Shown here piece after piece: positions 16,420 to 24,741 of a stretch of 64,000 bases of DNA. Position numbers and translations under genes: made by a program. Source of the DNA: Pseudomonas sp. SORT22 (GTDB taxonomy: Bacteria; Pseudomonadota; Gammaproteobacteria; Pseudomonadales; Pseudomonadaceae); assembly GCF_018417635.1 (NCBI RefSeq), contig NZ_CP071007.1, forward strand, positions 1,612,501-1,676,500. Direction: 5' to 3'. Each line of letters opens with the position of its first letter. The first letter of the stretch is position 1. A model generated the notes under the pieces. The model was not told the origin of the DNA, did no database searches, and saw only the letters and a list, made by a program, of their open reading frames with translations.

Positions 16420-17976
16420 TCACTGCTGAACCCGAACCCGCAAGCTACGCCACAACGCCGCCACCATCAGCACGCTCACCCCGGCCCAGACCAGCGCCTG
16501 CTGGTTGCTCAGCCCTTCACGGTACAGCTGCGGGGCGATGCCGGCGCCGATGATCAACGCCAGCAAGGCCGCTTCGCCCCGGCGTGCCGCCACCGGCCGC
16601 AGCAGGTACACCACTGCCGGCAACAGCAAGGCGGGGCTGGGGAAGCTGCGATAACGCGGGTCGAACACCAGCGCCAGCATGCTCACCGCCGCGGCAAAAC
16701 CCGCCGCCAGCAACCACCAGCCGCCACGCGCTTGGAGCCAGGCGAAGGCCCGCTGGCGCCAGCCCTGGCGTTGCGACAAGGCCAGCGCAGCATGGGCGAG
16801 CACCAGCAGGTTCAGGCCCACCAGCACAATCGCCCAGACCCACTCGCCGACAAAGCGGCTGTTGATGCGCAACTGCTCGCCCCACAGGCCCAGGCTGGCC
16901 GCAGCCAGGGCCGCCAGCAGTGGCAACAGCAAAGCGCTGCGAGTGCCGCGTACGCGCCCGGCCAGCAGCAGGGTGGCGGCGAACAGCACGACACCTGCGC
17001 CCAGCCACTGCGGCCAGAACGCCAGGTTGCTCACCGGCCCTTCAAGGATGCCCTTGTCCTGGCGGTCGGCGTCATACAGGCCCCAGTAGCCGCCCACGGC
17101 GCCTTCGCTGGCACGTTTCCAGGGCTGGTCGAAAGCTTCGATCAGGTTGTACTGCCAGCCGTGCTGTTCGGCCATGGCGACGAAGCCGCGAATGAAGCGT
17201 GCCTCGTTGACCCGGCTGGGCAGGGCGGTTTCGCGCTGGCGGCCTTCGCTCGGCCAGCCGGTTTCGCCAATGACGATCTCCTTGGGCGCGAAGCGGTTGC
17301 CGAACACCTGGCGGATCTCGCCGACGTGCACCAGGGCATCGTCGATGCTCTTCGGGTCATCTTCCCAGTAGGGCAGCAGGTGGATGGTCAGGAAGTCCAC
17401 CGCCGGAGCGATCTCGGGGTGTTGCAGCCAGAACTCCCAGACATCGGCGTAGGTCACCGGCACGCTGACCTGGCTTTTCACCTGGTTGATCAGCGCCGCC
17501 AGTTGCGGGCCGGTGACTTCCTTGCGCAGCAGGGTTTCGTTGCCGACGATCACCGCCTTGACCACATCCGGGTTGGCATTGGCCGAGGCGATCAGGGCCT
17601 TGACCTCTTTTTGCGAATCCACCGGGTTGGCGTTGATCCAGGCGCCGAGCATCACCTTCAGGCCATGCTTGCGGGCAAGGTCGGGGATGGCCTCAAGGCC
17701 GGTCATCGAGTAGGTGCGGATGCACTCGAAACGCTCGGCCAGCAAGGCCAGGTCGGCGTCCATGCGCGCCGGGCGCAGCTGGAACGGTTGGTCGAACGGC
17801 GACTGGTCCTTGTCGAACGGGGTGTAGGAGGCGCACTGCAGCTTGTGCGACGCGCTGGCCGCATCCGGCAGCACCACCGGCTTGCCCAGGCCGTACCACA
17901 GCCCTGCGAGGGCGAACAGGCCCAGCAGGCAGGCGAACAGGTAGGGTAATAGCGGGAAGCGCGCAGTCGAGGACAT
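16420..17976 (-). CDS. GH17-family beta-glucan enzyme with C-terminal membrane domain
   Basis: A 518-residue protein. A membrane anchor (about residues 10-32) precedes a periplasmic glycoside hydrolase family 17 domain (45-310). The proposed acid/base is Glu147 in IVGNETLL and the nucleophile Glu238 in IGETGWPSEG. The C-terminal 200 residues contain about eight hydrophobic helices. Pseudomonas members of this type are annotated as beta-(1,6)-glucan synthase or beta-glucan transferase and probably remodel a periplasmic or surface glucan; the exact linkage is not known here. It appears monocistronic. Confidence 0.8.
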   Translation of the reverse strand: MSSTARFPLLPYLFACLLGLFALAGLWYGLGKPVVLPDAASASHKLQCASYTPFDKDQSPFDQPFQLRPARMDADLALLAERFECIRTYSMTGLEAIPDLARKHGLKVMLGAWINANPVDSQKEVKALIASANANPDVVKAVIVGNETLLRKEVTGPQLAALINQVKSQVSVPVTYADVWEFWLQHPEIAPAVDFLTIHLLPYWEDDPKSIDDALVHVGEIRQVFGNRFAPKEIVIGETGWPSEGRQRETALPSRVNEARFIRGFVAMAEQHGWQYNLIEAFDQPWKRASEGAVGGYWGLYDADRQDKGILEGPVSNLAFWPQWLGAGVVLFAATLLLAGRVRGTRSALLLPLLAALAAASLGLWGEQLRINSRFVGEWVWAIVLVGLNLLVLAHAALALSQRQGWRQRAFAWLQARGGWWLLAAGFAAAVSMLALVFDPRYRSFPSPALLLPAVVYLLRPVAARRGEAALLALIIGAGIAPQLYREGLSNQQALVWAGVSVLMVAALWRSLRVRVQQ

Positions 17977-18124
17977 GGAACAGACCGTCTGGAAACAAAG
18001 CCGTCAATAGTACCCGCAAATGGCGCCGGCCAAAGCCTTGGGCTACAAAGATCGTCAGGGTGGGTGTTGCTTGATGTAACGATTTCAATGGCTGGCGATG
18101 TGATGTCGTTTCTCGTTGTCCCGA

Positions 18125-18151
18125 GGTCGCTACCAGAGCAGGTCAGCGACC
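18125..18151. promoter_or_regulatory. Inverted repeat upstream of the betaine-binding protein gene
   Basis: GGTCGCT (18125-18131) and AGCGACC (18145-18151) form a perfect 7-bp inverted repeat with a 13-base spacer, 50 bases before the start codon at 18201. It may be a regulator site (for example of an AraC-type betaine regulator) or a leader hairpin; no regulator is encoded nearby. Confidence 0.4.
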
Positions 18152-18200
18152 ATGCGCGGTTGATGATGCAGCTTCCGTGACGTGACGAGGGGATGCTTGG

Positions 18201-19049
18201 ATGAAAATGCGACGACTCCTGGGGGTGGGCACCGCCCTGGTACTGGCCATTGGCGCGGGGCAAGCGCTGGCCAAGGAAGTGAGCATCGGCTATGTCGATG
18301 GCTGGTCCGACAGTGTGGCGACCACCAACGTCGCCGCCGAAGTCATCAGGCAGAAGCTCGGCTATGACGTCAAACTGCAGGCCGTGGCCACCGGCATCAT
18401 GTGGCAGGGGGTGGCCACCGGCAAGCTCGACGCCATGCTCTCGGCCTGGTTGCCGGTAACCCATGGCGAATACTGGACCAAGAACAAGGACAACGTGGTC
18501 GACTACGGCCCCAACTTCAAGGATGCCAAGATCGGCCTGATCGTCCCCGAATACGTCAAGGCCAGCTCGGTGGCCGACCTCAAGACCGATGACAGCTTCA
18601 AACAGAAAATCGTCGGCATCGACGCAGGCTCCGGGGTCATGCTCAAGACCGACCAGGCCATCAAGGACTACGACCTCACCGGCTACAAACTGCAGGCAAG
18701 CTCTGGCGCGGCGATGACCGCAGAGCTTGGCCGCGCCTATGCCAAGCAGCAATCGATCGCGGTGACCGGCTGGGTGCCGCACTGGATGTTCGCCAAGTGG
18801 AAGCTCAAGTTCCTCGAAGACCCCAAAGGCGTGTATGGCGCCGCCGAAACCGTCAACAGCATCGGCAGCAAGGAACTGGACAGCAAGGCGCCGGAAGTGG
18901 CGGCGTTCCTGAAGAAATTCCAGTGGCAGTCCAAGGATGAAATCGGTGAGGTCATGTTGGCCATTCAAGAGGGCGCAAAACCTGAAGCCGCAGCCAAGGA
19001 CTGGGTGGCCAAGCACCCGGAACGCGTAGCCGAGTGGACCGGCAAATAA
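18201..19049 (+). CDS. Orphan glycine betaine-type ABC substrate-binding protein
   Basis: A 282-residue periplasmic binding protein of the OpuAC/ProX type. Signal peptide MKMRRLLGVGTALVLAIGAG..ALA is followed by VSIGYVDGWSDSVATTNVAAEV. Trp-containing segments that normally build the quaternary-amine box are visible (DGWSD, SAWLPVTH, TGWVPHWMFAKWKLKFL). No permease or ATPase gene is next to it, so it is probably one of the orphan binding proteins that Pseudomonas uses with a shared Cbc/OpuC-type transporter (CaiX/CbcX/BetX class). Which ligand it prefers, betaine, carnitine or choline, cannot be decided here. A hairpin terminator follows. Confidence 0.85.
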   Translation: MKMRRLLGVGTALVLAIGAGQALAKEVSIGYVDGWSDSVATTNVAAEVIRQKLGYDVKLQAVATGIMWQGVATGKLDAMLSAWLPVTHGEYWTKNKDNVVDYGPNFKDAKIGLIVPEYVKASSVADLKTDDSFKQKIVGIDAGSGVMLKTDQAIKDYDLTGYKLQASSGAAMTAELGRAYAKQQSIAVTGWVPHWMFAKWKLKFLEDPKGVYGAAETVNSIGSKELDSKAPEVAAFLKKFQWQSKDEIGEVMLAIQEGAKPEAAAKDWVAKHPERVAEWTGK

Positions 19050-19080
19050 TGGCTTAAAGCCTCTATCTGGCACCTTCCAG

Positions 19081-19117
19081 GGCCGCACCCGCGAAACGCC
19101 GGTGCGGCCCTTGTCGT
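19081..19117 (+). terminator. Hairpin terminator after the betaine-binding protein gene
   Basis: GGCCGCACC (19081-19089) pairs perfectly with GGTGCGGCC (19101-19109), followed by a short T-rich tail (CTTGTCGTTT), 32 bases after the stop codon. Confidence 0.75.
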
Positions 19118-19126
19118 TTCAGGCTG

Positions 19127-19141
19127 TTACCGAATCGGTAA
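19127..19141. promoter_or_regulatory. Palindrome upstream of the DUF485-actP operon
   Basis: TTACCGAATCGGTAA, a perfect 7-bp inverted repeat around a central A, about 100 bases before the first gene. The position and symmetry suggest a dimeric regulator site controlling acetate uptake; the regulator is not identified. Confidence 0.5.
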
Positions 19142-19240
19142 AAGAGTTTTGCATCTAAGACTAAGGTCGTCTGGAGTGCGTTCGAAGGCAGCATAAAGTG
19201 GAGTGGGTACTACCTAATCTGTGCTGCGAGGACAAAAACA

Positions 19241-19552
19241 ATGAACGACAGCATTTACCTCTCGATACAAAACAGCCCGCGGTTCAAGGAGCTGGTTTCA
19301 AAACGCGAACGTTTCGCCTGGATTCTCTCGGCGATCATGCTCGGTCTCTACGCCGCCTTCATCCTGTTGATTGCCTATGGCCCGCATATTCTCGGTGCCA
19401 AGCTCAGCCCTGACTCGTCGATCACCTGGGGTATTCCCCTTGGTGTCGGTCTGATCATCTCGGCTTTCATCCTCACGGCCATCTACGTGCGTCGCGCCAA
19501 TGGCGAGTTCGACGAGATGAACAAGGCGATCCTCAAGGAGGCTCAGCAATGA
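19241..19552 (+). CDS. yjcH: DUF485 membrane protein, ActP partner (YjcH)
   Basis: A 103-residue DUF485 protein with two transmembrane helices (about 25-47 and 60-82) and a conserved soluble N-terminus ([19 protein letters not shown]). It is almost always encoded directly before actP, as here, where the two overlap by 4 bases (ATGA). A role as accessory or folding partner of the acetate symporter is inferred from this linkage. The ribosome-binding region reads GAGGACAAAAACAATG; its AAAAACAA matches the AAnAAnAA motif recognised by Hfq/Crc in Pseudomonas, hinting at catabolite repression of translation. Confidence 0.92.
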   Translation: MNDSIYLSIQNSPRFKELVSKRERFAWILSAIMLGLYAAFILLIAYGPHILGAKLSPDSSITWGIPLGVGLIISAFILTAIYVRRANGEFDEMNKAILKEAQQ

Positions 19553-21207
19553 TCCGGCGTCTACTGGCAACCCTGGCCTTCGGCGTTTTTGCACCCGCCG
19601 TCTGGGCCGCTGACGCCCTCACCGGCGCGGTGCAGAAACAACCCTTGAACGTCTCGGCGATCGTCATGTTCGTCGCCTTCGTCGGTGCCACCCTGTGCAT
19701 CACCTACTGGGCGTCCAAGCGTAACAAGTCCGCTTCCGACTACTATGCCGCCGGCGGGCGCATCACCGGTTTCCAGAACGGCCTGGCGATTGCCGGCGAC
19801 TATATGTCGGCCGCATCCTTCCTGGGTATTTCCGCCCTGGTGTTCACCTCCGGTTACGATGGCCTGATCTACTCGATCGGCTTCCTGGTCGGCTGGCCGA
19901 TCATTCTCTTCCTGATCGCCGAGCGCCTGCGCAACCTGGGTAAATACACCTTTGCCGACGTCGCCTCGTATCGCCTCGGGCAGAAGGAAATCCGCACCCT
20001 GTCGGCCTCGGGCTCGCTGGTGGTGGTGGCGTTCTACCTGATCGCGCAGATGGTCGGTGCCGGCAAGCTGATTCAGCTGCTGTTCGGCCTGGACTACCAC
20101 GTCGCGGTGATCCTGGTGGGCATCCTGATGTGCATGTATGTGCTGTTCGGCGGCATGCTCGCGACCACCTGGGTACAGATCATCAAGGCCGTGCTGTTGC
20201 TCTCCGGTGCCAGCTTCATGGCGCTGATGGTGATGAAGCACGTCAACTTCGACTTCAACGCGCTGTTCTCCGAAGCGATCAAGGTTCACCCCAAAGGTGA
20301 AGCGATCATGAGCCCGGGCGGGCTGGTCAAAGATCCGATCTCGGCGTTTTCGCTGGGCCTGGCGCTGATGTTCGGTACCGCTGGCCTGCCGCACATCCTG
20401 ATGCGCTTCTTCACTGTCAGCGACGCCAAGGAAGCGCGCAAGAGCGTGCTGTACGCCACCGGTTTCATCGGCTACTTCTACATCCTGACCTTCATCATCG
20501 GCTTCGGCGCGATCCTGCTGGTCAGCACCAACCCTGAGTTCAAGGACGCTGCCGGCGCCCTGATCGGCGGCAACAACATGGCGGCGGTGCACCTGGCCGA
20601 TGCCGTGGGTGGCAGCGTGTTCCTCGGCTTCATCTCGGCAGTGGCCTTCGCCACCATCCTGGCGGTGGTTGCCGGCCTGACCCTGGCCGGTGCCTCGGCG
20701 GTGTCCCACGACCTGTATGCCAGCGTGATCAAGAAGGGCAAAGCCAACGAGAAGGATGAGATCCGCGTCTCGAAGATCACCACCGTCGCCCTTGGCGTGT
20801 TGGCGATCGGCCTGGGCATCCTGTTTGAAAGCCAGAACATCGCCTTCATGGTCGGCCTGGCGTTCTCCATCGCTGCCAGCTGTAACTTCCCGGTACTGCT
20901 GCTGTCGATGTACTGGAAGAAACTGACCACCCGTGGCGCCATGATCGGTGGCTGGATGGGCCTGATCAGTGCCGTGGCGCTGATGATCCTCGGCCCGACC
21001 ATCTGGGTGCAGATCCTCGGCCACGAGAAGGCGATCTACCCGTACGAGTACCCGGCGCTGTTCTCGATGATCATTGCCTTTACCGGTATCTGGTTCTTCT
21101 CGATCACCGACAAGTCCAAGGCCGCCGATGACGAACGCGCGCTGTTCTTCCCGCAGTTCGTGCGCTCGCAGACTGGCCTGGGTGCCAGCGGTGCGGTGTC
21201 TCACTAA
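19549..21207 (+). CDS. actP: Cation/acetate symporter ActP
   Basis: A 552-residue sodium:solute symporter. A cleavable N-terminal segment ([20 protein letters not shown]) is followed by about 13 transmembrane helices. Family blocks are present: [20 protein letters not shown] near 64, [13 protein letters not shown] near 86 and [15 protein letters not shown] near 280. It imports acetate, and in E. coli also glycolate, for growth at low concentrations. It is translationally coupled to yjcH and followed by a strong intrinsic terminator. No acs gene lies nearby. Confidence 0.95.
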   Translation: MIRRLLATLAFGVFAPAVWAADALTGAVQKQPLNVSAIVMFVAFVGATLCITYWASKRNKSASDYYAAGGRITGFQNGLAIAGDYMSAASFLGISALVFTSGYDGLIYSIGFLVGWPIILFLIAERLRNLGKYTFADVASYRLGQKEIRTLSASGSLVVVAFYLIAQMVGAGKLIQLLFGLDYHVAVILVGILMCMYVLFGGMLATTWVQIIKAVLLLSGASFMALMVMKHVNFDFNALFSEAIKVHPKGEAIMSPGGLVKDPISAFSLGLALMFGTAGLPHILMRFFTVSDAKEARKSVLYATGFIGYFYILTFIIGFGAILLVSTNPEFKDAAGALIGGNNMAAVHLADAVGGSVFLGFISAVAFATILAVVAGLTLAGASAVSHDLYASVIKKGKANEKDEIRVSKITTVALGVLAIGLGILFESQNIAFMVGLAFSIAASCNFPVLLLSMYWKKLTTRGAMIGGWMGLISAVALMILGPTIWVQILGHEKAIYPYEYPALFSMIIAFTGIWFFSITDKSKAADDERALFFPQFVRSQTGLGASGAVSH

Positions 21208-21213
21208 GTAAGC

Positions 21214-21240
21214 AAAAAGGCAGCCTTTGGCTGCCTTTTT
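21214..21240 (+). terminator. Rho-independent terminator after actP
   Basis: AAAAAGGCAGCC - TTT - GGCTGCCTTTTT: a perfect GC-rich stem flanked by A and T runs 7 bases after the actP stop codon. Confidence 0.93.
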
Positions 21241-21241
21241 G

Positions 21242-21326
21242 GCTGCAAGCTCCAAGTCACAAGCCGCAAGTTGAAGCCGTACGCGTACTGCTTTGACTTG
21301 CGGCTTGCTGCTTATGGCTTGCAGCT
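21242..21326. repeat. Heptamer-derived inverted repeat
   Basis: The block GCTGCAAGCTCCAAGTCACAAG.. is matched in reverse by CTTGCGGCTTGCTGCTTATGGCTTGCAGC at the far end, giving an imperfect long hairpin with an acGCGTac centre near 21282. It is built from the same GCTTGCA/CAAGC units as the tracts at 8542 and 28381. Confidence 0.75.
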
Positions 21327-21329
21327 TTT

Positions 21330-21482
21330 CTATATCTTGCCGAGCAACAACAGGATCAGCAGGATGATCAGCACCGTACCGATGATGCCGGATGGCCCAT
21401 AGCCCCAACTTCTGGAGTGCGGAAAGACGGGTAAGCCACCGATCAACAGCAGAATCAGGATGATGATAAGTATGGTGCCCAT
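21330..21482 (-). CDS. DUF3309-type small membrane protein (50 residues)
   Basis: A 50-residue protein: MGTILIIILILLLIGGLP, a central hydrophilic turn PHSRSWGYGPSG, then IIGTVLIILLILLLLGKI. The two hydrophobic stretches around a WGYGPSG motif match the DUF3309 family, a short two-pass membrane protein of unknown function. The AAGGAAACTGCC ribosome binding region precedes the ATG at 21480-21482. It reads towards the actP terminator and is separated from it by the heptamer hairpin. Confidence 0.85.
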   Translation of the reverse strand: MGTILIIILILLLIGGLPVFPHSRSWGYGPSGIIGTVLIILLILLLLGKI

Positions 21483-21723
21483 GGCAGTTTCCTTGTTTGG
21501 CTTGAGAAGTAGGCGTTACGCTGCAATCCATCTCTTCGGTCATGTGTTTCATGCCCGCCTGTTAATTCCGACTGCCGCCAGTGGCTAAAAGTTTTATCCC
21601 ATCTTTATTAGTCACGTTCACCGCTGTTTGCCCCGGCTATTCAGCATCCTGATACTGCGTGGGTGGCGGCCTTGGCTTCGCTACACTGGCCTGAACTTTC
21701 CAGAACAGTACAAGGCAGCTGCT

Positions 21724-22539
21724 ATGCAAAAGCGCATGATGATTACCGGTGCCGGCTCGGGGCTTGGGCGCGAAATTGCCTTGCGCTGGGCGCGCGAGGG
21801 CTGGCAACTGGCCCTGGCCGATGTCAACGAGGCCGGCCTCAAGCAAACCCTGGCGCTGGTACGCGAGGCCGGCGCCGACGGTTTCGTGCAGCGCTGCGAT
21901 GTGCGTGACTACAGTCAGCTCACCGCCCTGGCCCAGGCCTGCGAAGAAAAGTTCGGCGGCATCGATGTGATCGTCAACAACGCCGGGGTGGCCTCGGGCG
22001 GGTTTTTCGCCGAGCTGTCGCTGGAGGACTGGGACTGGCAGATCGCAATCAACCTGATGGGCGTGGTCAAGGGCTGCAAGGCTTTCCTGCCACTGCTCGA
22101 GCGCAGCAAGGGCAGGATCATCAACATCGCCTCGATGGCCGCCCTGATGCAAGGCCCGGCGATGAGTAACTACAACGTCGCCAAGGCCGGGGTGCTGGCC
22201 CTGTCGGAAAGCTTGCTGATCGAGCTGCGCCAGCAGGAGGTCGCGGTGCACGTGGTGTGCCCGTCGTTCTTCCAGACCAACTTGCTCGACTCGTTCCGTG
22301 GCCCGACCCCGGCAATGAAAGCCCAGGTCGGCAAGCTGCTGGAAAGCTCGCCGATCAGCGCCGCCGATATCGCCGACTACATCCACCAGCAAGTGGCCGC
22401 CGGCGAGTTCCTGATCCTGCCTCATGAGCAGGGCCGCGAAGCCTGGAAGCTCAAGCAGCGCAACCCGCAGATGCTCTACGACGAGATGGCCAGCATGGCC
22501 GAGAAAATGCGCGCCAAGGCGCGGCCGTCCCAGGCTTGA
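21724..22539 (+). CDS. Short-chain dehydrogenase/reductase family oxidoreductase
   Basis: A 271-residue classical SDR. The nucleotide-binding loop TGAGSGLG lies at residues 8-15, the NNAG motif near 88-91 (VIVNNAGVASGG), catalytic Ser in NIASMAAL near 136, and the YNVAK pair near 151-155. It probably uses NAD(P)H on an unknown carbonyl or alcohol. The ATG at 21724 begins MQKRMMITGAG, which puts the Rossmann strand right at the N-terminus as usual; the upstream frame extension is ignored. Followed 53 bases later by a ynfA-type gene. Confidence 0.88.
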   Translation: MQKRMMITGAGSGLGREIALRWAREGWQLALADVNEAGLKQTLALVREAGADGFVQRCDVRDYSQLTALAQACEEKFGGIDVIVNNAGVASGGFFAELSLEDWDWQIAINLMGVVKGCKAFLPLLERSKGRIINIASMAALMQGPAMSNYNVAKAGVLALSESLLIELRQQEVAVHVVCPSFFQTNLLDSFRGPTPAMKAQVGKLLESSPISAADIADYIHQQVAAGEFLILPHEQGREAWKLKQRNPQMLYDEMASMAEKMRAKARPSQA

Positions 22540-22592
22540 GCGTCGCCATCAGGTATTCTTGGCCATCCTTTGAACAGCCTTGAGTACCTGGT

Positions 22593-22925
22593 GTGATCAA
22601 TTACCTGTGGTTTTTCCTCGCGGCGATCTTCGAGATCGGCGGTTGCTATGCCTTCTACATGTGGCTGCGCCTGGGCAAGAGCGCCTGGTGGATTGCCCCG
22701 GCCTTGCTCAGCCTGACCCTGTTCGCGCTGATCCTCACCCGGGTCGAAGCGGCGTATGCCGGGCGCGCCTATGCCGCCTATGGCGGTATCTACATCGTCA
22801 CTTCGCTGTTGTGGCTGGCGCTGGTCGAGCGGGCGCGGCCGCTGGGCACTGACTGGATCGGCGCGTTGTTGTGCGTGCTGGGGGCCAGCATCATCGTCCT
22901 CGGGCCACGTTTGCAGAGTGCCTGA
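22593..22925 (+). CDS. YnfA-family (UPF0060) small membrane protein
   Basis: A 110-residue protein with four predicted transmembrane helices and the UPF0060/YnfA blocks: [19 protein letters not shown] near residue 13-31, [19 protein letters not shown] near 50-68 and [17 protein letters not shown] at the end. YnfA-type proteins resemble small multidrug-resistance exporters, but the role in Pseudomonas is not established. GTG start at 22593; an alternative GTG two bases earlier is out of frame. Confidence 0.85.
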   Translation: MINYLWFFLAAIFEIGGCYAFYMWLRLGKSAWWIAPALLSLTLFALILTRVEAAYAGRAYAAYGGIYIVTSLLWLALVERARPLGTDWIGALLCVLGASIIVLGPRLQSA

Positions 22926-23047
22926 AGGGTCGAAAACTCAAGAAATCTGTAGGCAAAATCGCCCAGCTAAGTGGGATGGGTCTAATTCGCCGTCGGAGCA
23001 TTGAAGGCGTCCGGCACCCCGTGCAGTCTCCGAATTCCCTGATTTGT

Positions 23048-23058
23048 GGAGGATCGGA
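23048..23058 (+). promoter_or_regulatory. Triple GGA cluster over the rsmI ribosome binding site
   Basis: GGAGGATCGGA contains three GGA triplets within 11 bases directly before the rsmI ATG at 23061. GGA is the core of CsrA/RsmA recognition sites, so the site may serve both as Shine-Dalgarno sequence and as binding target for RsmA-family proteins. Confidence 0.5.
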
Positions 23059-23060
23059 GC

Positions 23061-23243
23061 ATGTTGGTAATAGGCCGCGAAATAGGCGAAATCATCGCCA
23101 TCGACGATGACATCAAGATCAAGGTGTTGTCGGTGGACGGCAACACCGTGCGCTTCGGCATCAGCGCGCCGCGGCACATCGAGGTGCACCGGGCGGAGAT
23201 CTACAAGCGTATCGTCGAGCAACTGGCCAAGCAGGCCGGTTGA
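23061..23243 (+). CDS. rsmI: CsrA/RsmA-family RNA-binding regulator, RsmI-type paralog
   Basis: A 60-residue CsrA-fold protein starting MLVIGREIGEIIAIDDDIKI and ending ..VHRAEIYKRIVEQLAKQAG. Arg44 in VHR, essential for RNA binding in CsrA, is kept, as are Gly9-Glu10. Position 7, an Arg in CsrA/RsmA, is Glu here, which separates it from the main RsmA. In P. putida a paralog called RsmI is found near actP, as here; the symbol is assigned on that basis. It should bind GGA motifs in mRNA leaders and be titrated by RsmX/Y/Z-type sRNAs. Confidence 0.85.
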   Translation: MLVIGREIGEIIAIDDDIKIKVLSVDGNTVRFGISAPRHIEVHRAEIYKRIVEQLAKQAG

Positions 23244-23244
23244 A

Positions 23245-23472
23245 TCAGTCGAGCAGTTCCTTGGGCACGTCGTGCTTGGCCAGCAGCTGGCATTGCTGGC
23301 TTTCAAGGTCGAACAGAATGAACGCCTGTTTTTTTGCCAGCGCCTGGCGCACCCGCAGCACGCGGGTTTCCAGCGGGGTGTCGTCACCGTTGTCGGTGCC
23401 GTCGCGGGTGACGAAATCCTCGATCAAGCGGGTGAGGGTTTCGGCTTCCAGTTGGTCGTAGGGAATCAGCAT
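23245..23472 (-). CDS. UPF0270 (YheU-type) protein
   Basis: A 75-residue soluble protein of the UPF0270 family: MLIPYDQLEAETLTRLIEDF at the N-terminus and QALAKKQAFILFDLESQQC in the middle. In E. coli the family member is YheU; its function is unknown. It is convergent with rsmI, the two stop codons being one base apart. Confidence 0.9.
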   Translation of the reverse strand: MLIPYDQLEAETLTRLIEDFVTRDGTDNGDDTPLETRVLRVRQALAKKQAFILFDLESQQCQLLAKHDVPKELLD

Positions 23473-23538
23473 GAACAGGACAGGTCTGGCGAAAAGGTAG
23501 CGCCATGCTACGCCAAACCTGTCCTGGCTGTGTAGGCG

Positions 23539-24741
23539 CTAGTTTTTGTTGCCGACCAGGCTGTCGACGGCCGGCACCCGGGTATCGCTTTCCATCTGTG
23601 CATCGTGCTCAAGCTGGTGGCTGAAACTTTCCAGCGAACTGCCGGTGGCTTGCGAGTCGCTGGCAAACACCGGCGGGCTGAGCAGGTAGGCGGTCAGCAG
23701 GCGGCTCAGCGCCGCCAGGCTGTCGATGTGCGTGCGTTCGTAGCCATGGGTGGCGTCGCAACCGAAGGCCAGCAGGGCGGTGCGAATATCGTGACCGGCG
23801 GTGATCGCCGAATGCGCGTCGCTGAAGTAGTAGCGAAACACATCGCGGCGAGCCGGCAGTTCGTGTTCGCGGGCAAGTTTGAGCAAGTGGCGCGTCAGGT
23901 GATAGTCATAGGGGCCGGCCGAATCCTGCATGGCGACGCTGACCCCGTGTTCGCTTGAGTGTTGCCCGGGCGCGACCGGGGCAATGTCGATACCGACGAA
24001 CTCGCTGACGTCCCAGGGCAGGGCGGCAGCGGCGCCGGAGCCGGTCTCTTCGGTGATGGTGAACAGCGGGTGGCAGTCGATCAACGGCTGTGCGCCGCTT
24101 TCAACAATGGCCTTGAGCGACGCCAGCAGCGCCGCGACACCGGCTTTGTCATCCAGGTGGCGGGCGCTGATATGGCCGCTTTCGGTGAACTCGGGCAGTG
24201 GGTCGAAGGCGACGAAGTCACCGATGCCGATGCCCAGCGACTCGCAATCGGCGCGGGTGGTGCAGTAGGCATCCAGGCGCAACTCAATGTGCTCCCAACT
24301 GACCGGCATCTGATCGATGGCGGTGTTGAACGCGTGGCCGCTGGCCATCAGCGGCAACACGCTGCCGCGCAGCACGCCGCTGTCGGTGAACACGCTGACG
24401 CGGCTGCCTTCGGCAAAGCGGCTGGACCAGCAGCCCACCGCCGCCAGCGACAGCCGGCCGTTGTCCTGGATCGCCCGCACGCTGGCGCCGATGGTATCCA
24501 GATGGGCGGACACCGCCCGGTCGGGCGAGCTTTTGCGGCCCTTGAGGGTGGCGCGGATGGTGCCGCGACGGGTCAGTTCGAAGGGGATGCCGAGCTCCTC
24601 GAGGCGCTCGGCAACATAGCGCACGATGGTGTCGGTAAAGCCGGTGGGGCTGGGAATGGCGAGCATTTCCAGCAGGACTTTCTGCAAGTACGTGAGGTCC
24701 GGTTCGGGAAGCTGTTGGGGCATGCGAACTCCTGTGCTCAT
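23539..24741 (-). CDS. NAGGN-system M42-family peptidase
   Basis: A 400-residue metallopeptidase related to M42 glutamyl aminopeptidases. Visible metal and catalytic elements are SAHLDTIG near residue 78-85, HLDDKAGV near 195, TITEETGSG near 230 and GIDIAPV near 250. It is encoded 4 bases inside the end of the ngg gene and is the third gene of the N-acetylglutaminylglutamine amide (NAGGN) cluster. In Pseudomonas this osmolyte is made under high osmolarity, and the peptidase is thought to process or break it down; that role is not proven. Confidence 0.88.
   Translation of the reverse strand: MSTGVRMPQQLPEPDLTYLQKVLLEMLAIPSPTGFTDTIVRYVAERLEELGIPFELTRRGTIRATLKGRKSSPDRAVSAHLDTIGASVRAIQDNGRLSLAAVGCWSSRFAEGSRVSVFTDSGVLRGSVLPLMASGHAFNTAIDQMPVSWEHIELRLDAYCTTRADCESLGIGIGDFVAFDPLPEFTESGHISARHLDDKAGVAALLASLKAIVESGAQPLIDCHPLFTITEETGSGAAAALPWDVSEFVGIDIAPVAPGQHSSEHGVSVAMQDSAGPYDYHLTRHLLKLAREHELPARRDVFRYYFSDAHSAITAGHDIRTALLAFGCDATHGYERTHIDSLAALSRLLTAYLLSPPVFASDSQATGSSLESFSHQLEHDAQMESDTRVPAVDSLVGNKN

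Noticed and set aside
19561..21552. Long minus-strand open frame (663 codons) opposite actP
   Set aside because: Rich in His/Gln/Arg/Asp with no domain; it is the usual high-GC shadow of a strongly conserved plus-strand gene.
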